This document shows positions 12,530 to 23,365 of a stretch of DNA of 64,000 nucleotides, one piece after another. This stretch comes from Amphiura filiformis (lineage: Eukaryota; Echinodermata; Ophiuroidea; Amphilepidida; Amphiuridae). The stretch's first letter is position 1. Each line of letters starts with the position of its first letter. The notes under the pieces are model-generated. The model was given only the letters and a program-made list of their open reading frames with translations, was not told where the DNA came from and did not search any database. A program made the position numbers and the translations under genes. Location of the stretch: the NCBI RefSeq assembly GCF_039555335.1, contig NC_092635.1:54627755-54691754 (forward strand), written 5' to 3'.

Positions 12530-12788
12530 GGTCCGTATGCACAAAAGAGTTGGACCGGGTCTAAAGTTAGACCTGGTCCAAGTGGAATTTAGTTCCATCA
12601 GGAATGGTCCTTTACTCTTATGTTTCCTTCCTAAAGTAGCTAGCAAATTTAAAGATTTAAATGCAGAGTTCAAAAATAATACAAGATAACTTGAATGTAA
12701 AGGAAAATGTCCTTTCTCCTGGGACTAAATTCTTCTATAGACCAGGTCTAACTTTAGACCCGGACTAACTCTTTTGTGCATACGGACC
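12530..12788. mobile_element. 259-bp MITE with 48-50-bp TIRs, left arm only
   Basis: The left TIR starts GGTCCGTATGCACAAAAGAG (12530-12579). The right TIR ends CTCTTTTGTGCATACGGACC (12741-12788). The TIRs differ at about two positions. The element sits in the inner end of the satellite array and has no counterpart in the right arm, so it inserted after the arms formed. No target duplication was identified. Confidence 0.85.
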
Positions 12789-13476
12789 ATAAGGTTTAGG
12801 CCTGAGAAATGTTTGTTTCAAACGGTATGAACAAAAAATGTGATAGCCTATTCCCTCGTGGTGCAGGTGTACCTTCCATAGACCTTTGTGGTACCACCAC
12901 TGCAGCGATTTAAGTAAAAACTGAAAAAACAGATTATTTTTGCAAGCATCATAATTATGCAAAAATCGAGCCAGCCACCTTATTAAATCAAAGCCACTTA
13001 TGGTGGTCGACACCCTTAACCATAATCCTAACTCAATTGATCCTAATCCTAACCCCTAAAAATAACCTAAAACTCTATGCCTAAACGTAAATCCTAACCC
13101 CATATAACTTTTAAAACCCTAATCCTAATCTCCTATCTTGATGCAACTTTAATAGGCCTACAAATAATACAAATAAAAATACTAAGTAAATAAAGGAATA
13201 TGTTTAAAGAAATAAACTGATTTATCAGGTCTTATGGAAAACGATCGAGATAGGCCTATCCATCATTGTAGGCCTGGAACAATAATTAGGCCTACAACTT
13301 AACACGTAACAAATGTAAAGCAACTGTAATAACCGTCAAATTAATAAAACAGATCAAAAGATAAAACAAACGAACTCAACGTTATAATGAGACCTATAAA
13401 ATTAATACAAGTGTCGGTCTAAATACGAAATATCTATAACTATATACACGGGATTATGTACAAACAATTAACAAAC
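12789..13476. repeat. Last satellite unit, telomere-like CCTAA DNA and 3' flank of the left protease gene
   Basis: 12789-12845 holds a decayed 46-bp unit. 13014-13135 is rich in CCTAATCC, CCTAACCCC and CCCTAATCC, a degenerate relative of the CCCTAA telomere repeat. Its mirror lies at 21290-21725. 13136-13476 is the 3' flank of the protease gene, also mirrored to the right of 20847. No further gene is seen. Confidence 0.6.
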
Positions 13477-14346
13477 CTACAAATTTACCAATCTTGGAGG
13501 TTTTGTCTTTGATGGTGGCCTTGAAATATCCCTCTTCGGAAACGGCGTCAGATGCTGCTCTTCAAAACATCTGCCGAGGTGAGATCTCATCTGGGCCTGA
13601 TCGAAAAAGACACCGGTTGGATCTCTTCCAAGGGCGAGTTCGATGGAGTTAGCGATCGCGAACAATCCACAATCACTGGCACCTCGCTGTCGTTGAACAT
13701 GTGGCCACGAAATAGCGGGTAAACCAGGACAAAGACACTGGATCTGATCCTGAAGGGACGATGTCAAGCCGATATCCAGATTGTCCCACAGACTCGCACA
13801 CCCATCTATAAAGGAAACTGTCACCCAATGACCGCTCCCGTTGTGGACGATTTGCACGCCTGTTCTCTTGGTGTCGCTGAAAGCTCGAAACTGATTCCAA
13901 AGCCCAAGACTCGGCATTTGAAAACCATCCATCTCAGGAAATTGTCGCTCCAGAAGAGTTTGAGCAGCTACAACATGCTCGTCCTCCAACCAGTCTCCGG
14001 TCTCCAAGCCATGTCGCTCTCGGTTGGTGAGGCTAAGAGCAGACACCCATGGCTTTGACGACGGCTCAACTTCAGAAACCATAGACCTTCGACTTCGTGA
14101 CGAACTCGGAGGAACGATCGCAACTGTAGCGGCTCTTACCTTCTTCGGTGACGGCACAGGTTGATCAAGGGATGACAGTGGGCGTTTTCTCGATGTCTTA
14201 TTTACCGCTGCTAGGACATTCGCTGTCGTCACCTTCGTAGATCGGATCCGTCGCAACACCATCCGCAACTCGCCCTTGAAAATCACCTCGTATAATATAT
14301 CTGCTGTCGGCGATTTCGAAACGAACGAACTCTTTGTAGATACCAT
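13477..14346 (-). CDS. Ulp1-like (C48 family) cysteine protease, intact left-arm copy
   Basis: 289 residues. Residues 100-270 resemble the Ulp1/SENP fold: a DWLEDEHVVAAQ segment (119-129), GHW with the presumed catalytic His173, WDN with Asp188, a QRQRGASDCG segment with oxyanion Gln (218 or 220) and nucleophile Cys226. All four positions expected for activity are present. The basic N-terminal part (RKRP at 53-56, SPKKVR at 66-71) looks like a nuclear localisation signal. Ulp1-family enzymes cleave SUMO-like modifiers; the substrate here is unknown. Such domains are also known as passengers in transposons (plant MULEs, KDZ elements). The ATG is supported by a conserved start in the right-arm copy, and a 77-nt intron with GT-AG borders lies 19 nt upstream in the 5' UTR. 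The N-terminal part is about 93% identical to the right copy. The gene lies inside the inverted repeat, so it is more likely an element gene than a host gene. Confidence 0.75.
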   Translation of the reverse strand: MVSTKSSFVSKSPTADILYEVIFKGELRMVLRRIRSTKVTTANVLAAVNKTSRKRPLSSLDQPVPSPKKVRAATVAIVPPSSSRSRRSMVSEVEPSSKPWVSALSLTNRERHGLETGDWLEDEHVVAAQTLLERQFPEMDGFQMPSLGLWNQFRAFSDTKRTGVQIVHNGSGHWVTVSFIDGCASLWDNLDIGLTSSLQDQIQCLCPGLPAISWPHVQRQRGASDCGLFAIANSIELALGRDPTGVFFDQAQMRSHLGRCFEEQHLTPFPKRDISRPPSKTKPPRLVNL

Positions 14347-14365
14347 GACGTAAACTCAGTCGAAT

Positions 14366-14442
14366 CTGAAAGGATAGAGTATCAAAGTAGATCAAAATCG
14401 GTGATAAATCACGAAAAAATCAGAGCAACTCAAAAAGCGTAC
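14366..14442 (-). other. 5' UTR intron of the left protease gene
   Basis: Read on the minus strand, the sequence is TGTTGCAG then GTACGC ... CTTTCAG then ATTCGACTGAG and, 19 nt after the acceptor, the ATG. The right-arm gene has the same donor, acceptor and 77-nt length at 19889-19965. Conservation in both arms supports real splicing; transcription itself cannot be shown from sequence. Confidence 0.6.
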
Positions 14443-14935
14443 CTGCAACAGTCAGCTTCTTTCTTCGAGTCAGGTTGCCAAGCAGGTTGTCAGGTAAACA
14501 ATACACGCGTAATTGTCAGTACGCATGTGCACCAAAAAGCCCGCGAATACGTCACAAAGCTTTCATGCACGCGCGATACGCACGTAAACCCGCGATAAAC
14601 GATGTTACGTTACGCGCACTGGTGCACTGTTCAGTTTGTGACCCACTGCATGGCCACATCACGCCTTTGCACTGTGTCATGACTAATACACATAGTACAT
14701 CCAGATTGGAGTTCTCCGGATGATGAAAGGGCAAACCGAGTAGGCCTACAAATTAATACTAGCTTAAGTTCTATAAAAGTTAAAAGATCAATGTACGAAG
14801 TACTCACATTGACATGATTGATCCAGAAAGAGAATCCGAGGACCTTATACTGTGCCAAAATTAAACAGAGAATGGTTGCGGTAATTTAGGCCTATTTCTG
14901 TTTTAGTTTTTCTTACTAGTGATACTGATGTACAC
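14443..14935. other. 5' flank of the left protease gene
   Basis: Mirrors 19490-19888: both share ACACGCGTAATTGTCAGTAC-type sequence, the AAAGCCCGCGAATACGTCAC segment and a TTTCTGGATCA-like inner motif. It should hold the promoter, but no TATA box placed convincingly relative to the first exon was seen. Short frames here overlap each other on both strands and are not supported. Confidence 0.5.
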
Positions 14936-15130
14936 TACGGGATTCTCATGAGAGTAGCAGCGCTGCTACTCTCGAGTACCCACGTCGGCCACCAGACCCT
15001 TGTGGCCCAGCAAGCCGGCTGCAACTCGCGAATACCTCGTGGCGTAGGTACTTTGAAGGTACTCCGAGTACCGACACTGGTACTCACCTGCCAGGTACTC
15101 CGCAGCTGAGTGCCGACGTGGGTACACTGG
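14936..15130. repeat. GGTACT/AGTACC-rich block, left arm
   Basis: Contains at least eight GTACC, GGTAC or GGTACTC words within 200 bp, plus CACGTCGGCCAC and a self-complementary GAGAGTAGCAGCGCTGCTACTCTC-like core (14952-14975). Its reverse complement resembles 16845-17115: both contain GGCCACAA, GGGTACTCG and GTAGCAGCG in the same order. GC content is much higher than in the flanking AT-rich DNA. Confidence 0.6.
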
Positions 15131-15273
15131 TAAGAAAATGAGGCAAGCGGGTTGCCATTTCTTATTTGTTTTTGTTGCCATATTGATTTATATTGATTAA
15201 TATGTTCTTGATTTATGTTTCTTATTTGTTTTGGGGCATTTTTAAGCGGATAAGTTAAGTAGGACTAGGCCTA

Positions 15274-15780
15274 TTAGTAAATGAGTAAATAAATACGTAA
15301 ATAAGTAAGTAAACAACTAACTAAAGGAGTAAGTAAATAAATAAGGCAATAGGTAAATAAATAAGTTTTTAAATAAATAATTACCCAACTTGAAGTAAAT
15401 GAATAAATAAATATATAAATAAATAAATAAATAAATAAGGAGATTGGTAAACAACTAATCATAAAAATAAGTAACTAATTAGGTAAATAATAACTAAATG
15501 AGTAAGTAAATAAACAAGGAAATAAGAAAATAACCAAGTAAGTAAATAAGCAACTAAATAAATAAATAAATAAATATCTAAATGAGTAAGTAAATAAATA
15601 AGTGAAGATAATAAATAAGTAAACAACTAAATAAAAAATAAATAGTGAAATAAGTAAAGCAAAAGTAAATTTATAAGTAGGCCTAGATAAATAAGTAACT
15701 AACTAAATAAATAAAATAAATAGGTAATAAATAAATGAGTAAATAACTAAAGCAAATAATGATTTAATGAATAAAAAACA
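15274..15780. repeat. Degenerate AAAT/AAGT tetranucleotide tract
   Basis: Long runs of AAATAAAT and AAGTAAAT words for about 500 bp, with interruptions. This is a microsatellite near the centre of the giant inverted repeat. The minus frame at 15274-15462 is a by-product of the tract. Confidence 0.85.
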
Positions 15781-16844
15781 TATGAACATGTCAATAAAAT
15801 ACATGATTCCAATCTTTTCTAAACATTTCTGAAAAATAATAAACTTACTAAATAATTAATTAAATAAGATAAAAATTACAAATGAAAACAACCAAGCTGA
15901 GCATCCAGCCAAGCAAACGGCTAACTAACCAACCAAGTAAACAATCAAACAAACATTAAACCGATACAAAAATCAAAGCACAAGAAAATAAATAACAATC
16001 TTCAGGTTTTGGAACAAGGCAATTTAAAACAGAAGAATCTTCACATAACAGCTCATAACATCGGTCGAAGTAAAAAAATGCTAAAACATTTTATTAACAT
16101 AACAATGATGATGGTAATTTGGTATTACCAAATTAAAGTGTTATTTTCTTAACAAAACAAAACGGAAAACAAAAGAAAAACGACGGGATTATAAATCCCG
16201 GGATAACAATAACACTGTCGCCGGCGTACGGAAAAACTGCATTGTGCAACAAGCATTATTGCATCCATCATAACAAATAAATAATTCCACTTCAACGCGT
16301 TCGTGTGCAAACCTTGTTGAACGCGTAGTCGGCCGCGTAGTTGTATCATAGGCGCGCGCGCCTTGAAGTCAATGAACTTTACGATCGAAGGATTTTGGCG
16401 ACGGAGTACCTCGCGGGTGAGTACCTTCACTCAGGCTAGCGACACTCCGGCACTTTTTGGAAGACATGAAGTACAGCAGACAGTTACATGTACAATGTGA
16501 TTTTCTCATTTATAATTAGGATTACGTCATTGCCAGAATGCCAGAGCTTGTTTCATTTGTTCATTAGAATGATTGACATCGGTGGGCGGAGCAAATACTC
16601 TAAAAATGTGATTCTCTAATAAATTATAGGTCACTAGGTCAATTCGGACCGTCTCTTCCTCAGATCTCTATGTAGGACTCTATGGTATCTTCTCATTACA
16701 CGTTCGTAGTAAGACTTGGCCGGCGATGACGCCTGTCTTCAACCGCTGTATAGCACGGTATAGGCAGTTTGCAGAGAGTGTCGCTTCTCTACCTTTATTT
16801 TCTCTGCTTCACTGCTACTTCACTGCTGACACATGGGTACACCA
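15781..16844. other. Centre of the inverted repeat, no gene recognised
   Basis: AT-rich up to 16150, then mixed. Open frames at 16149-16430 (minus) and 16726-16950 (plus) have no known domain. No transposase motif (DDE, tyrosine recombinase, Rep/helicase) was seen here. A GAGTACC pair lies near 16400-16425. Confidence 0.5.
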
Positions 16845-17115
16845 TGTGTGTGGTTACTGTGCAGGTACTTCCGCTGAAGGGCCATTGAAGTACCCCCGAC
16901 TATGGTGTGCCTATGAGTCACCTACTCGGTACATCGCAGTTGACTCTTAGGTGACGCATGGCGGAGTATCGATGTGAGTACTTTGCTACGGGGGTATCTA
17001 CAGTATGGTGGCCGACACTGGTACTTTGGTGTAGTACCGACGTCGGCCACAAAGGGATTGGGTACTCGGTAGTAGCAGCGGTAGTAGCCGCGAAGTAACA
17101 TTGCAGCAGAGGTAC
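16845..17115. repeat. GGTACT-rich block, right arm
   Basis: Inverted counterpart of 14936-15130. It has many GTAC-containing words (AGGTACTTCC, GGTACATC, GAGTACTTTG, TGGTACTTTGG, GGGTACTCGG, GGTACTACG), GACGTCGGCCACAAAGGG and GTAGCAGCGG. The adjoining GGAATC...GTAGTGTA at 17117-17130 also matches the left flank in reverse complement. No gene. Confidence 0.6.
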
Positions 17116-17679
17116 TACGTCGCCAGGAATCTTGTAGTGTAATGTCAAGAATCTAGGCCTAATTCTGCGTTTTCAAACCGGTATATAGGCCTACAGTATA
17201 CATTTGATTCAGTATGACGAAAATTGTCAACAATGATGGCCAGCATCCCGCGGGGGATGCACGGCAAGAGGAAAGATGTTCCAACCCGCATTGGCTATGC
17301 CACTGGATATCAGCAGTCGGATGATTACGTGTTCATCTTCGACAGCAGCAGCTATATCAGCAGTAGAGATCTATATATTTCATTGACTGCAATAGTGATA
17401 TCAGCAGTGGAGCTTCTTTATCTTCATCATCATGGCGATCTATAAAGGTGACTTTGGTCTTCAACGGGCAAGATGTATACGCTGCAAAATTTACTCGACT
17501 TTCTCTTTTATATCTGCTGTAGTAACAGTAGTTCAGCAGTACAAACTTTATCAATCGCCTATGAATAGTATAGACTTGAAAGGCTTCATCAATATCAATA
17601 ACAGTGAATAAAAAGCTTCTACATTTAAGCCTATATCAGCAGTATACTTATTCGTCATAAATGACAGCAGTATTATACT

Positions 17680-18060
17680 GCTGTCATTTATAGGCCTATA
17701 CCTACTTCATCATGCAGTATCAGAAGTAGATAGCTATATATCAGTACTAAGCAGTAGATAGCTTTTTCAACAGTAGCGACATCAGCAGTAGATAGCAGCT
17801 CCTTCATCAGTAGTGATATCAGCAGTAGATAGCTACGGTACTTCATCAATAGTGACATCAGCAGTAGATAGCTACGGTACTTCATCAATAGCGATATCAG
17901 CAGTAGATAGCTTCTTCATCAGTAATGATATCAGCAGCAGATAGCTATATACTTCATCAGTAGTGATATCAGCAGTAGATAGCTCCTTCATCAGTAATGA
18001 TCAGCAGCAGATAGATTCTTCATCAGTAGCAATATAGATAACTACTTCAAAGGTCAAAGG
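17680..18060. repeat. ~35-bp minisatellite with core CAGTAGATAGC
   Basis: About nine imperfect units of GATATCAGCAGTAGATAGCT followed by ACTTCATCAGTAGT. Earlier scattered copies reach back to 17300. The reverse complement contains GCTATCTACTG, the core shared with arrays at 6790-8575 and 31370-33580. It has no counterpart in the left arm. Confidence 0.8.
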
Positions 18061-18125
18061 CTTGCCGATATCAGTGGACAACATACTGAAGTAAATGCCA
18101 AATAATTACAGAATTTTTAAGACAG

Positions 18126-19325
18126 ATGGTCCAGAAGAAGCCTGCAGCAACATCACCACTATCATCAGTGATGCTATATGGAGATCTATGCATACCAGCA
18201 AAGCTCGTTATCAAGAAGACTGGAGACAAGATATGGTTTGATGACCACTGCAAACGAGCAGCAATCAAGAAGCGCCTTATTCAGAAGAAGCCTGCAGCAA
18301 CATCACCACTATCATCAGTGATGCTATATGGAGATCTATGCATACCAGCAAAGCTCGTTATCAAGAAGACTGGAGACAAGATATGGTTTGATGACCACTG
18401 CAAACGAGCAGCAATCAAGAAGCGCCTTATTCAGGAAGCTAAAAAAAGAGTAACACCAAATAATACAAGGATAAGTTTACAAAAGCTAGAAAAGAGTATA
18501 ATCGCACAGAGAAGGTAGCCAGAAAGAGCTATAACAGCAAGTTGTGAAAAGAACTCTCAGATGACAGCCTCAGCAGCAAGAAATGGCGGAATACTGTTAA
18601 CATCCTAGCTGGTAAGCCCACCAAAGTCGATATACCAGTGCTTAAGGATGGCTGTCACGTCTACACTACATCAAAAGACAAAGCTGAAAAATTCGGCCAA
18701 ACCTTTGCCGCTAAATGGCAACTTGCCATGCAGTGCAGAAGAATCTGCTCCTGAAGTTCAGCATTCAGCAACGTGCTCAATGGAAAAGATAGCCTTCAAG
18801 GTAAAATAATGTTAGTAACTTCTCAGGAATCTGCAAACAGATAAAGCTACTGGTCCTGACGAAATCCCTGCAAGAGTCCTGAAGGAATGCAGCGCAGAAC
18901 TTGCAAGACCACTCAGCCTGCTGTTTGAGCTTTGCTTCTGCAATGGAGTTTTCCCAGGCCAATAGAAGATTACATCTGCCATCCCTATTCACAAGAGAGA
19001 TTCGAAGTCTAATCCATCTACCGCCCAATCTCTCTTCTCTGCATCATCAACAAGGTCATGGAAGCTGTTGTACAGAACCAACTTCAGAAGTACCTCCTTG
19101 GAAACCAACTGATTTCAGATAGTCAGTTTGGACAGCTTGTCCATGCCTTGCCATGCTCTCAAAGTAGGCACCTACCAGCTTCTAGAACCATATCTACTGG
19201 CAGGACCTTCATCCACACCGCAGTTCACGTTTGGAATAGCCAATACCAGATGGAGTAGTCGGAGACGTAACTGACAACGGCACACCATCCTTCAAGAGCA
19301 GAGTGCGTATGCATGTGTCTGATGC
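18126..19325 (+). pseudogene. Decayed LINE (non-LTR) reverse transcriptase fragment
   Basis: Frame-shifted pieces read as a non-LTR retrotransposon. A KATGPDEIPARVLKE block (near 18840-18885) is the RT domain start of LINEs. A PISLLCIINKVMEAV-like block follows near 19030-19060 in another frame, then a C-terminal IHTAVHVWNSQ segment near 19210-19250. At least three frame changes and internal loss show it is dead. An exact 150-bp duplication lies at its 5' end. It interrupts the right half of the giant inverted repeat and has no copy in the left arm. The clade (CR1, Jockey or RTE-like) is not decided. Confidence 0.7.
18132..18431 (+). repeat. Exact 150-bp tandem duplication
   Basis: 18132-18281 and 18282-18431 appear identical base for base. 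Because 150 is a multiple of three, the reading frame 18126-18518 stays open and its protein contains the same 50 residues twice. Identity this high inside a decayed LINE implies a very recent event or an assembly duplication. Confidence 0.9.
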
Positions 19326-19888
19326 TTAAGTTACTGTATAGGTCTACCCCTTCACTCTCGCTGTTCCAAAGCTGCTGTGAACCACTGATTGGCCCATGTG
19401 GTTGTCTTTTATAGTTTATAGTGCATACGGTATATGTACCTATGTTCTTGACTTATGTCACTCCTCAGTCCTCATGGGCTATTTTTCACGCTTTCTAAAA
19501 AAAAAGTAATCGGTTTCTCATTCTGGATCACGTCATGACTAGGACACCAAACAAGTAGGCCTCGAAACGTTAAAAAAATGTGAGTTTGTAAATGAATATG
19601 TTTGATAAAACTTTAGCACTAATTTTATAGTCATGATACATAGTGCACAAAATTTGGACGTGTAAATGTGCCACCGAGCACTAACATGTGCTCGCGTAGC
19701 GTAACAACGTTTCTCGCGTGTTCGCGTGTGTATTTGCTGCGCGGGAGCAGCACGAGAGCGCGTGCACTAAGCTTTGTGACGTATTCGCGGGCTTTTTGGT
19801 GCGCATGCGTACTGACAATTACGCGTGTTTTGTTTACCTGGCAACATGCTTGGCAACCTGACTCGAAGAAAGAAGCTGACTGTTGCAG
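19326..19888. other. 5' flank of the right protease gene
   Basis: From about 19490 on, this is the inverted counterpart of 14443-14850. The stretch 19326-19490 belongs to neither the LINE nor the arm and shows nothing recognisable. Short frames on both strands (19631-19930) mirror those of the left arm and are unsupported. Confidence 0.5.
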
Positions 19889-19965
19889 GTACGCTTTTTT
19901 AGTTTCTGTGCATTTTGAGTGATTTATCACCGATTTTAATCTAGTTTTATACTTTATCCTTTCAG
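19889..19965 (+). other. 5' UTR intron of the right protease gene
   Basis: GTTGCAG then GTACGC at 19889 and CTTTCAG at 19965, followed by ATTCGACTGAG and the ATG at 19985. It is 77 nt, the same as in the left copy. Confidence 0.6.
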
Positions 19966-19984
19966 ATTCGACTGAGTTTACGTC

Positions 19985-20847
19985 ATGGTATCTACAAAGA
20001 GTTCGTTCGTTTCGAAATCGCCGGCAGCAGATATATTATACGAGGTGATTTTCAAGGGCGAGTTGCGGATGGTGTTGCGACGGATCCGATCCACGAAGGT
20101 GACGACAGCGAATGTCCTTACAGGGGTAAAGGATGCATCGAGAAAACGCCCACTGTCATCCCTTGATCAACCTGCCGTGCCGTCACCGAAGAAGGTAAGA
20201 GCCGCTACAGTTGTGATCGTTCCTCCCTGTTCGTCACGAAGTCGAAGGCCTATGGTTTCTGAAGTTGAGCCGTCGTCAAAGCCATGGGTGTCTGCTCTTA
20301 GCCTCACCAACCGAGAGCGACATGGCTTGGAGACCGGAGACTGGTTGGAGGACGAGCATGTTGTAGCTGCTCAAACTCTTCTGGAGCGACAATTTCCTGA
20401 GATGGATGATTTTCAAATGCCGTGTCTTGGGCTTTGGAATCAGTTTCGAGCTTTCAGCGACACCAAGGGACCAGGCGTGCAAATCGTCCACAACGGGAGC
20501 GGTCATTGGGTGACAGTTTCTTACTGTGTGCGAGTCTGTGGGACAATCTGGATATCGGCATGACATCGTCCCTTCAGGATCAGGTCCAGTGTCTTTGTCC
20601 TGGTCTACCCGCTATTTCGTGGCCTTATGTTCAACGACAGCGAGGTGCCAGTGATTGTGGATTGTTCGCGATCGCTAACTCCATCGAACTCGCCCTTGGA
20701 AGAGATCCAACCGGTGTCTTTTTCGATCAGGCCCAGATGAGATCTCACCTCGGCAGATGTTTTGAAGAGCAGCATCTGACGCCGTTTCCGAAGAAAGATG
20801 TTTCAAAGCCACCATCGAAGAAACCTCCGAGATTGGTAAATTTGTAG
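19985..20847 (+). pseudogene. Ulp1-like protease, right-arm copy with frameshift
   Basis: The start, basic N-terminus and fold match the left copy, with substitutions such as TGVKDA for AAVNKT. After GHWVTVS (about 20520) a net 7-bp loss relative to the left copy shifts the frame, so the first frame ends at 20563. The second half continues in another frame to 20847 and keeps the WDN aspartate, the QRQRGASDCG segment and the C-terminus PPRLVNL. The separated halves remove the catalytic His from the Cys. A product would be a non-protease fragment unless a sequencing indel is involved. The 7-bp difference sits where the left copy reads TTTATAGATGGG. Confidence 0.8.
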
Positions 20848-21818
20848 GTTTGCTAAATTGTTGTGTTTAAATTTGTACATATTTCCGTGTATATAGTTAT
20901 AGAGAGTTCGTGTTTAGGCCGACACTTGTTTTTTTTTAAATCGGTCCACAGTTCGTTCGTAGTTTTTTAAATTTTTTTAATGGTTGGTTATTACAGTTGC
21001 GTTGCATTAATTAATGCTGTTTTTAGGCCTAATAACTATACCAGGCCTACAATATAGGCCTATATATTTCGCTTCCCATTAGACCTAATATCTTATTTCT
21101 AAGCAAATATCCCCTCCTTTTTTATTTAGACCTACTTATTATAATCATAGGCCTATTCACTATTTGTAGGCCTATTTGCCGGCAAAAACTGTTTGTGCCA
21201 AACGGTTAAAACTAAAACCCCAGTTAAAACCGCGGTTTTTTTTTTCACCTGCGACAAAAATCTGCCAACCCTGCTTCCAAGATATTAGAATTAGGGTAAG
21301 GATTTACGTTTAGGTATAGAGTTTCAGGTAATTATTTGTAGGGTATAGGGTTAATACAGATTGAGTTAGGATTCTGGTTAAGGGTGGCTTTAATAAGGTG
21401 GCTGGTTATAGGCCTATTCAATATTGTAGGCCTATTAAAATCACGTTAAGATCAAGAGACTTTAGAAGTCCTGCCACCACTTGTAATATATTAGGATTAT
21501 AGGATTTAGGCCTACGTTTAGGCATATAGTTCCAGGTTATTTATAGGGTTAGGGTTATGCTAATTATAGGGTTAGGATTTACGTTTAGGCATAATAGTTC
21601 CAGGTTATTTATAGGGTTAGGTAATAAAAGGGTTAGGATTTACGTTTAGGCATATAGTTCCAGGTTATATAGGGTTAGAATTTACGTTTCGGCATAGAGA
21701 TCCAGGTTATTTATATAGGGTTGAGTCAGGATTCTGGTTTGAAAAAACAATCGGGTTCTCAGTTTTGATTTAATTTGATACAGTTGTATCACAAGGGTCC
21801 AAGGAAAGTATACATCAA
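20848..21818. repeat. 3' flank of the right protease gene with TTAGG-rich repeats
   Basis: Mirrors 12846-13476. From 21290 a ~45-bp unit with GGATTTACGTTTAGGCAT and AGTTCCAGGTTATTTATAGG is repeated about five times with GGGTTAGGG junctions. It appears only once in the left arm, so the right arm has expanded it. AGGCCTA words are dense at 21020-21180. No gene. Confidence 0.6.
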
Positions 21819-23365
21819 AAGGAAACATTTCTCATGTCTAAACCTTTTTGTTCATACCATATCTAAAGGAAACATTTCTCAGGCCTAAACCTTTCTTTGT
21901 TCACACCATCTAAAGGAAACATTTCTCAGGCCTAAACCTTTTTTGTTCACACCATCTAAAGAAAACATTTCTCAGGCCTACACCTTTTTGTTCATACCAT
22001 CTAAAGGAAACATTTCTCAGGCTAAACCGTTTTTGTTCACACCATCTAAAGGAAACATTTCTCAGGCCTAAACCGTTTTTGTTCATGCCATCTAAAGGAA
22101 ACCTTTCTCAGGTCTAAACCATTTTTGTTCATACCATCTAAAGAAAACATTTCTCAAGCCTAAACCTTTTTTGTTCATACCATCTAAAGGAAACATTTCT
22201 CAGGCTAAACCTTTTTTGTTCATACCATCTAAAGGAAACATTTCTCAGGCTAAACCGTTTTTGTTCACACCATCTAAAGGAAACATTTCTCAGGCCTAAA
22301 CCGTTTTTGTTCATGCCATCTAAAGGAAACCTTTCTCAGGTCTAAACCGTTTTTGTTCATACCATCTAAAGAAAACATTTCTCAAGCCTAAACCTTTTTT
22401 GTTCATACCATCTAAAGGAAACATTTCTCAGGCTAAACCTTTTTGTTCATACCATCTAAAGGAAACATTTCTCAGGCTAAACCGTTTTTGTTCACACCAT
22501 CTAAAGGAAACATTTCTCAGGCCTAAACCGTTTTTGTTCATGCCATCTAAAGGAAACCTTTCTCAGGCTAAACCGTTTTTGTTCATACCATCTAAAGGAA
22601 ACATTTCTCAGGTCTAAACCGTTTTTGTTCATACCATCTAAAGAAAACATTTCTCAAGCCTAAACCTTTTTTGTTCATACCATCTAAAGGAAACATTTCT
22701 CAGGCCTAAACCTTTCTTTGTTCACACCATCTAAAGGAAACATTTCTCAGGCCTAAACCTTTTTTGTTCATACCATCTAAAGAAAACATTTCTCAGGCCT
22801 AAACCTTTTTTGTTCATACCATCTAAAGAAAACATTTCTCAGGCCTAAACCGTTTTTGTTCACACCATCTAAAGGAAACATTTCTCAGGCCTACACCTTC
22901 TTTGTTCATACCATCTAAAGGAAACATTTCTCAGGCCTAAACCTTTTTTGTTCACACCATCTAAAGAAAACATTTCTCAGGCCTAAACCTTTTTTGTTCA
23001 TACCATCTAAAGGAAACATTTCTCAGGCTAAACCGTTTTTGTTCACACCATCTAAAGGAAACATTTCTCAGGCCTAAACCGTTTTTGTTCATGCCATCTA
23101 AAGGAAACCTTTCTCAGGCTAAACCGTTTTTGTTCATACCATCTAAAGGAAACATTTCTCAGGTCTAAACCGTTTTTGTTCATACCATCTAAAGAAAACA
23201 TTTCTCAAGCCTAAACCTTTTTGTTCATACCATCTAAAGGAAACATTTCTCAGGTCTAAACCTTTTTTGTTCACACCATCTAAAGGAAACATTTCTTAGA
23301 CCTAAACCTTTTTTGTTCATACCATCTAAAGAAAACATTTCTCAGGCCTACACCTTTTTTGTTCA
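21819..23365 (-). repeat. 46-bp satellite array, right arm
   Basis: Same unit as 8849-12529 in reverse orientation, about 34 copies. Local multi-unit blocks with GTTCATGCC and CAAGCC variants recur near 22090, 22325, 22530 and 23070. The array stops at GTTCA (23365), where a Helitron begins, and resumes at 30121. Confidence 0.95.
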
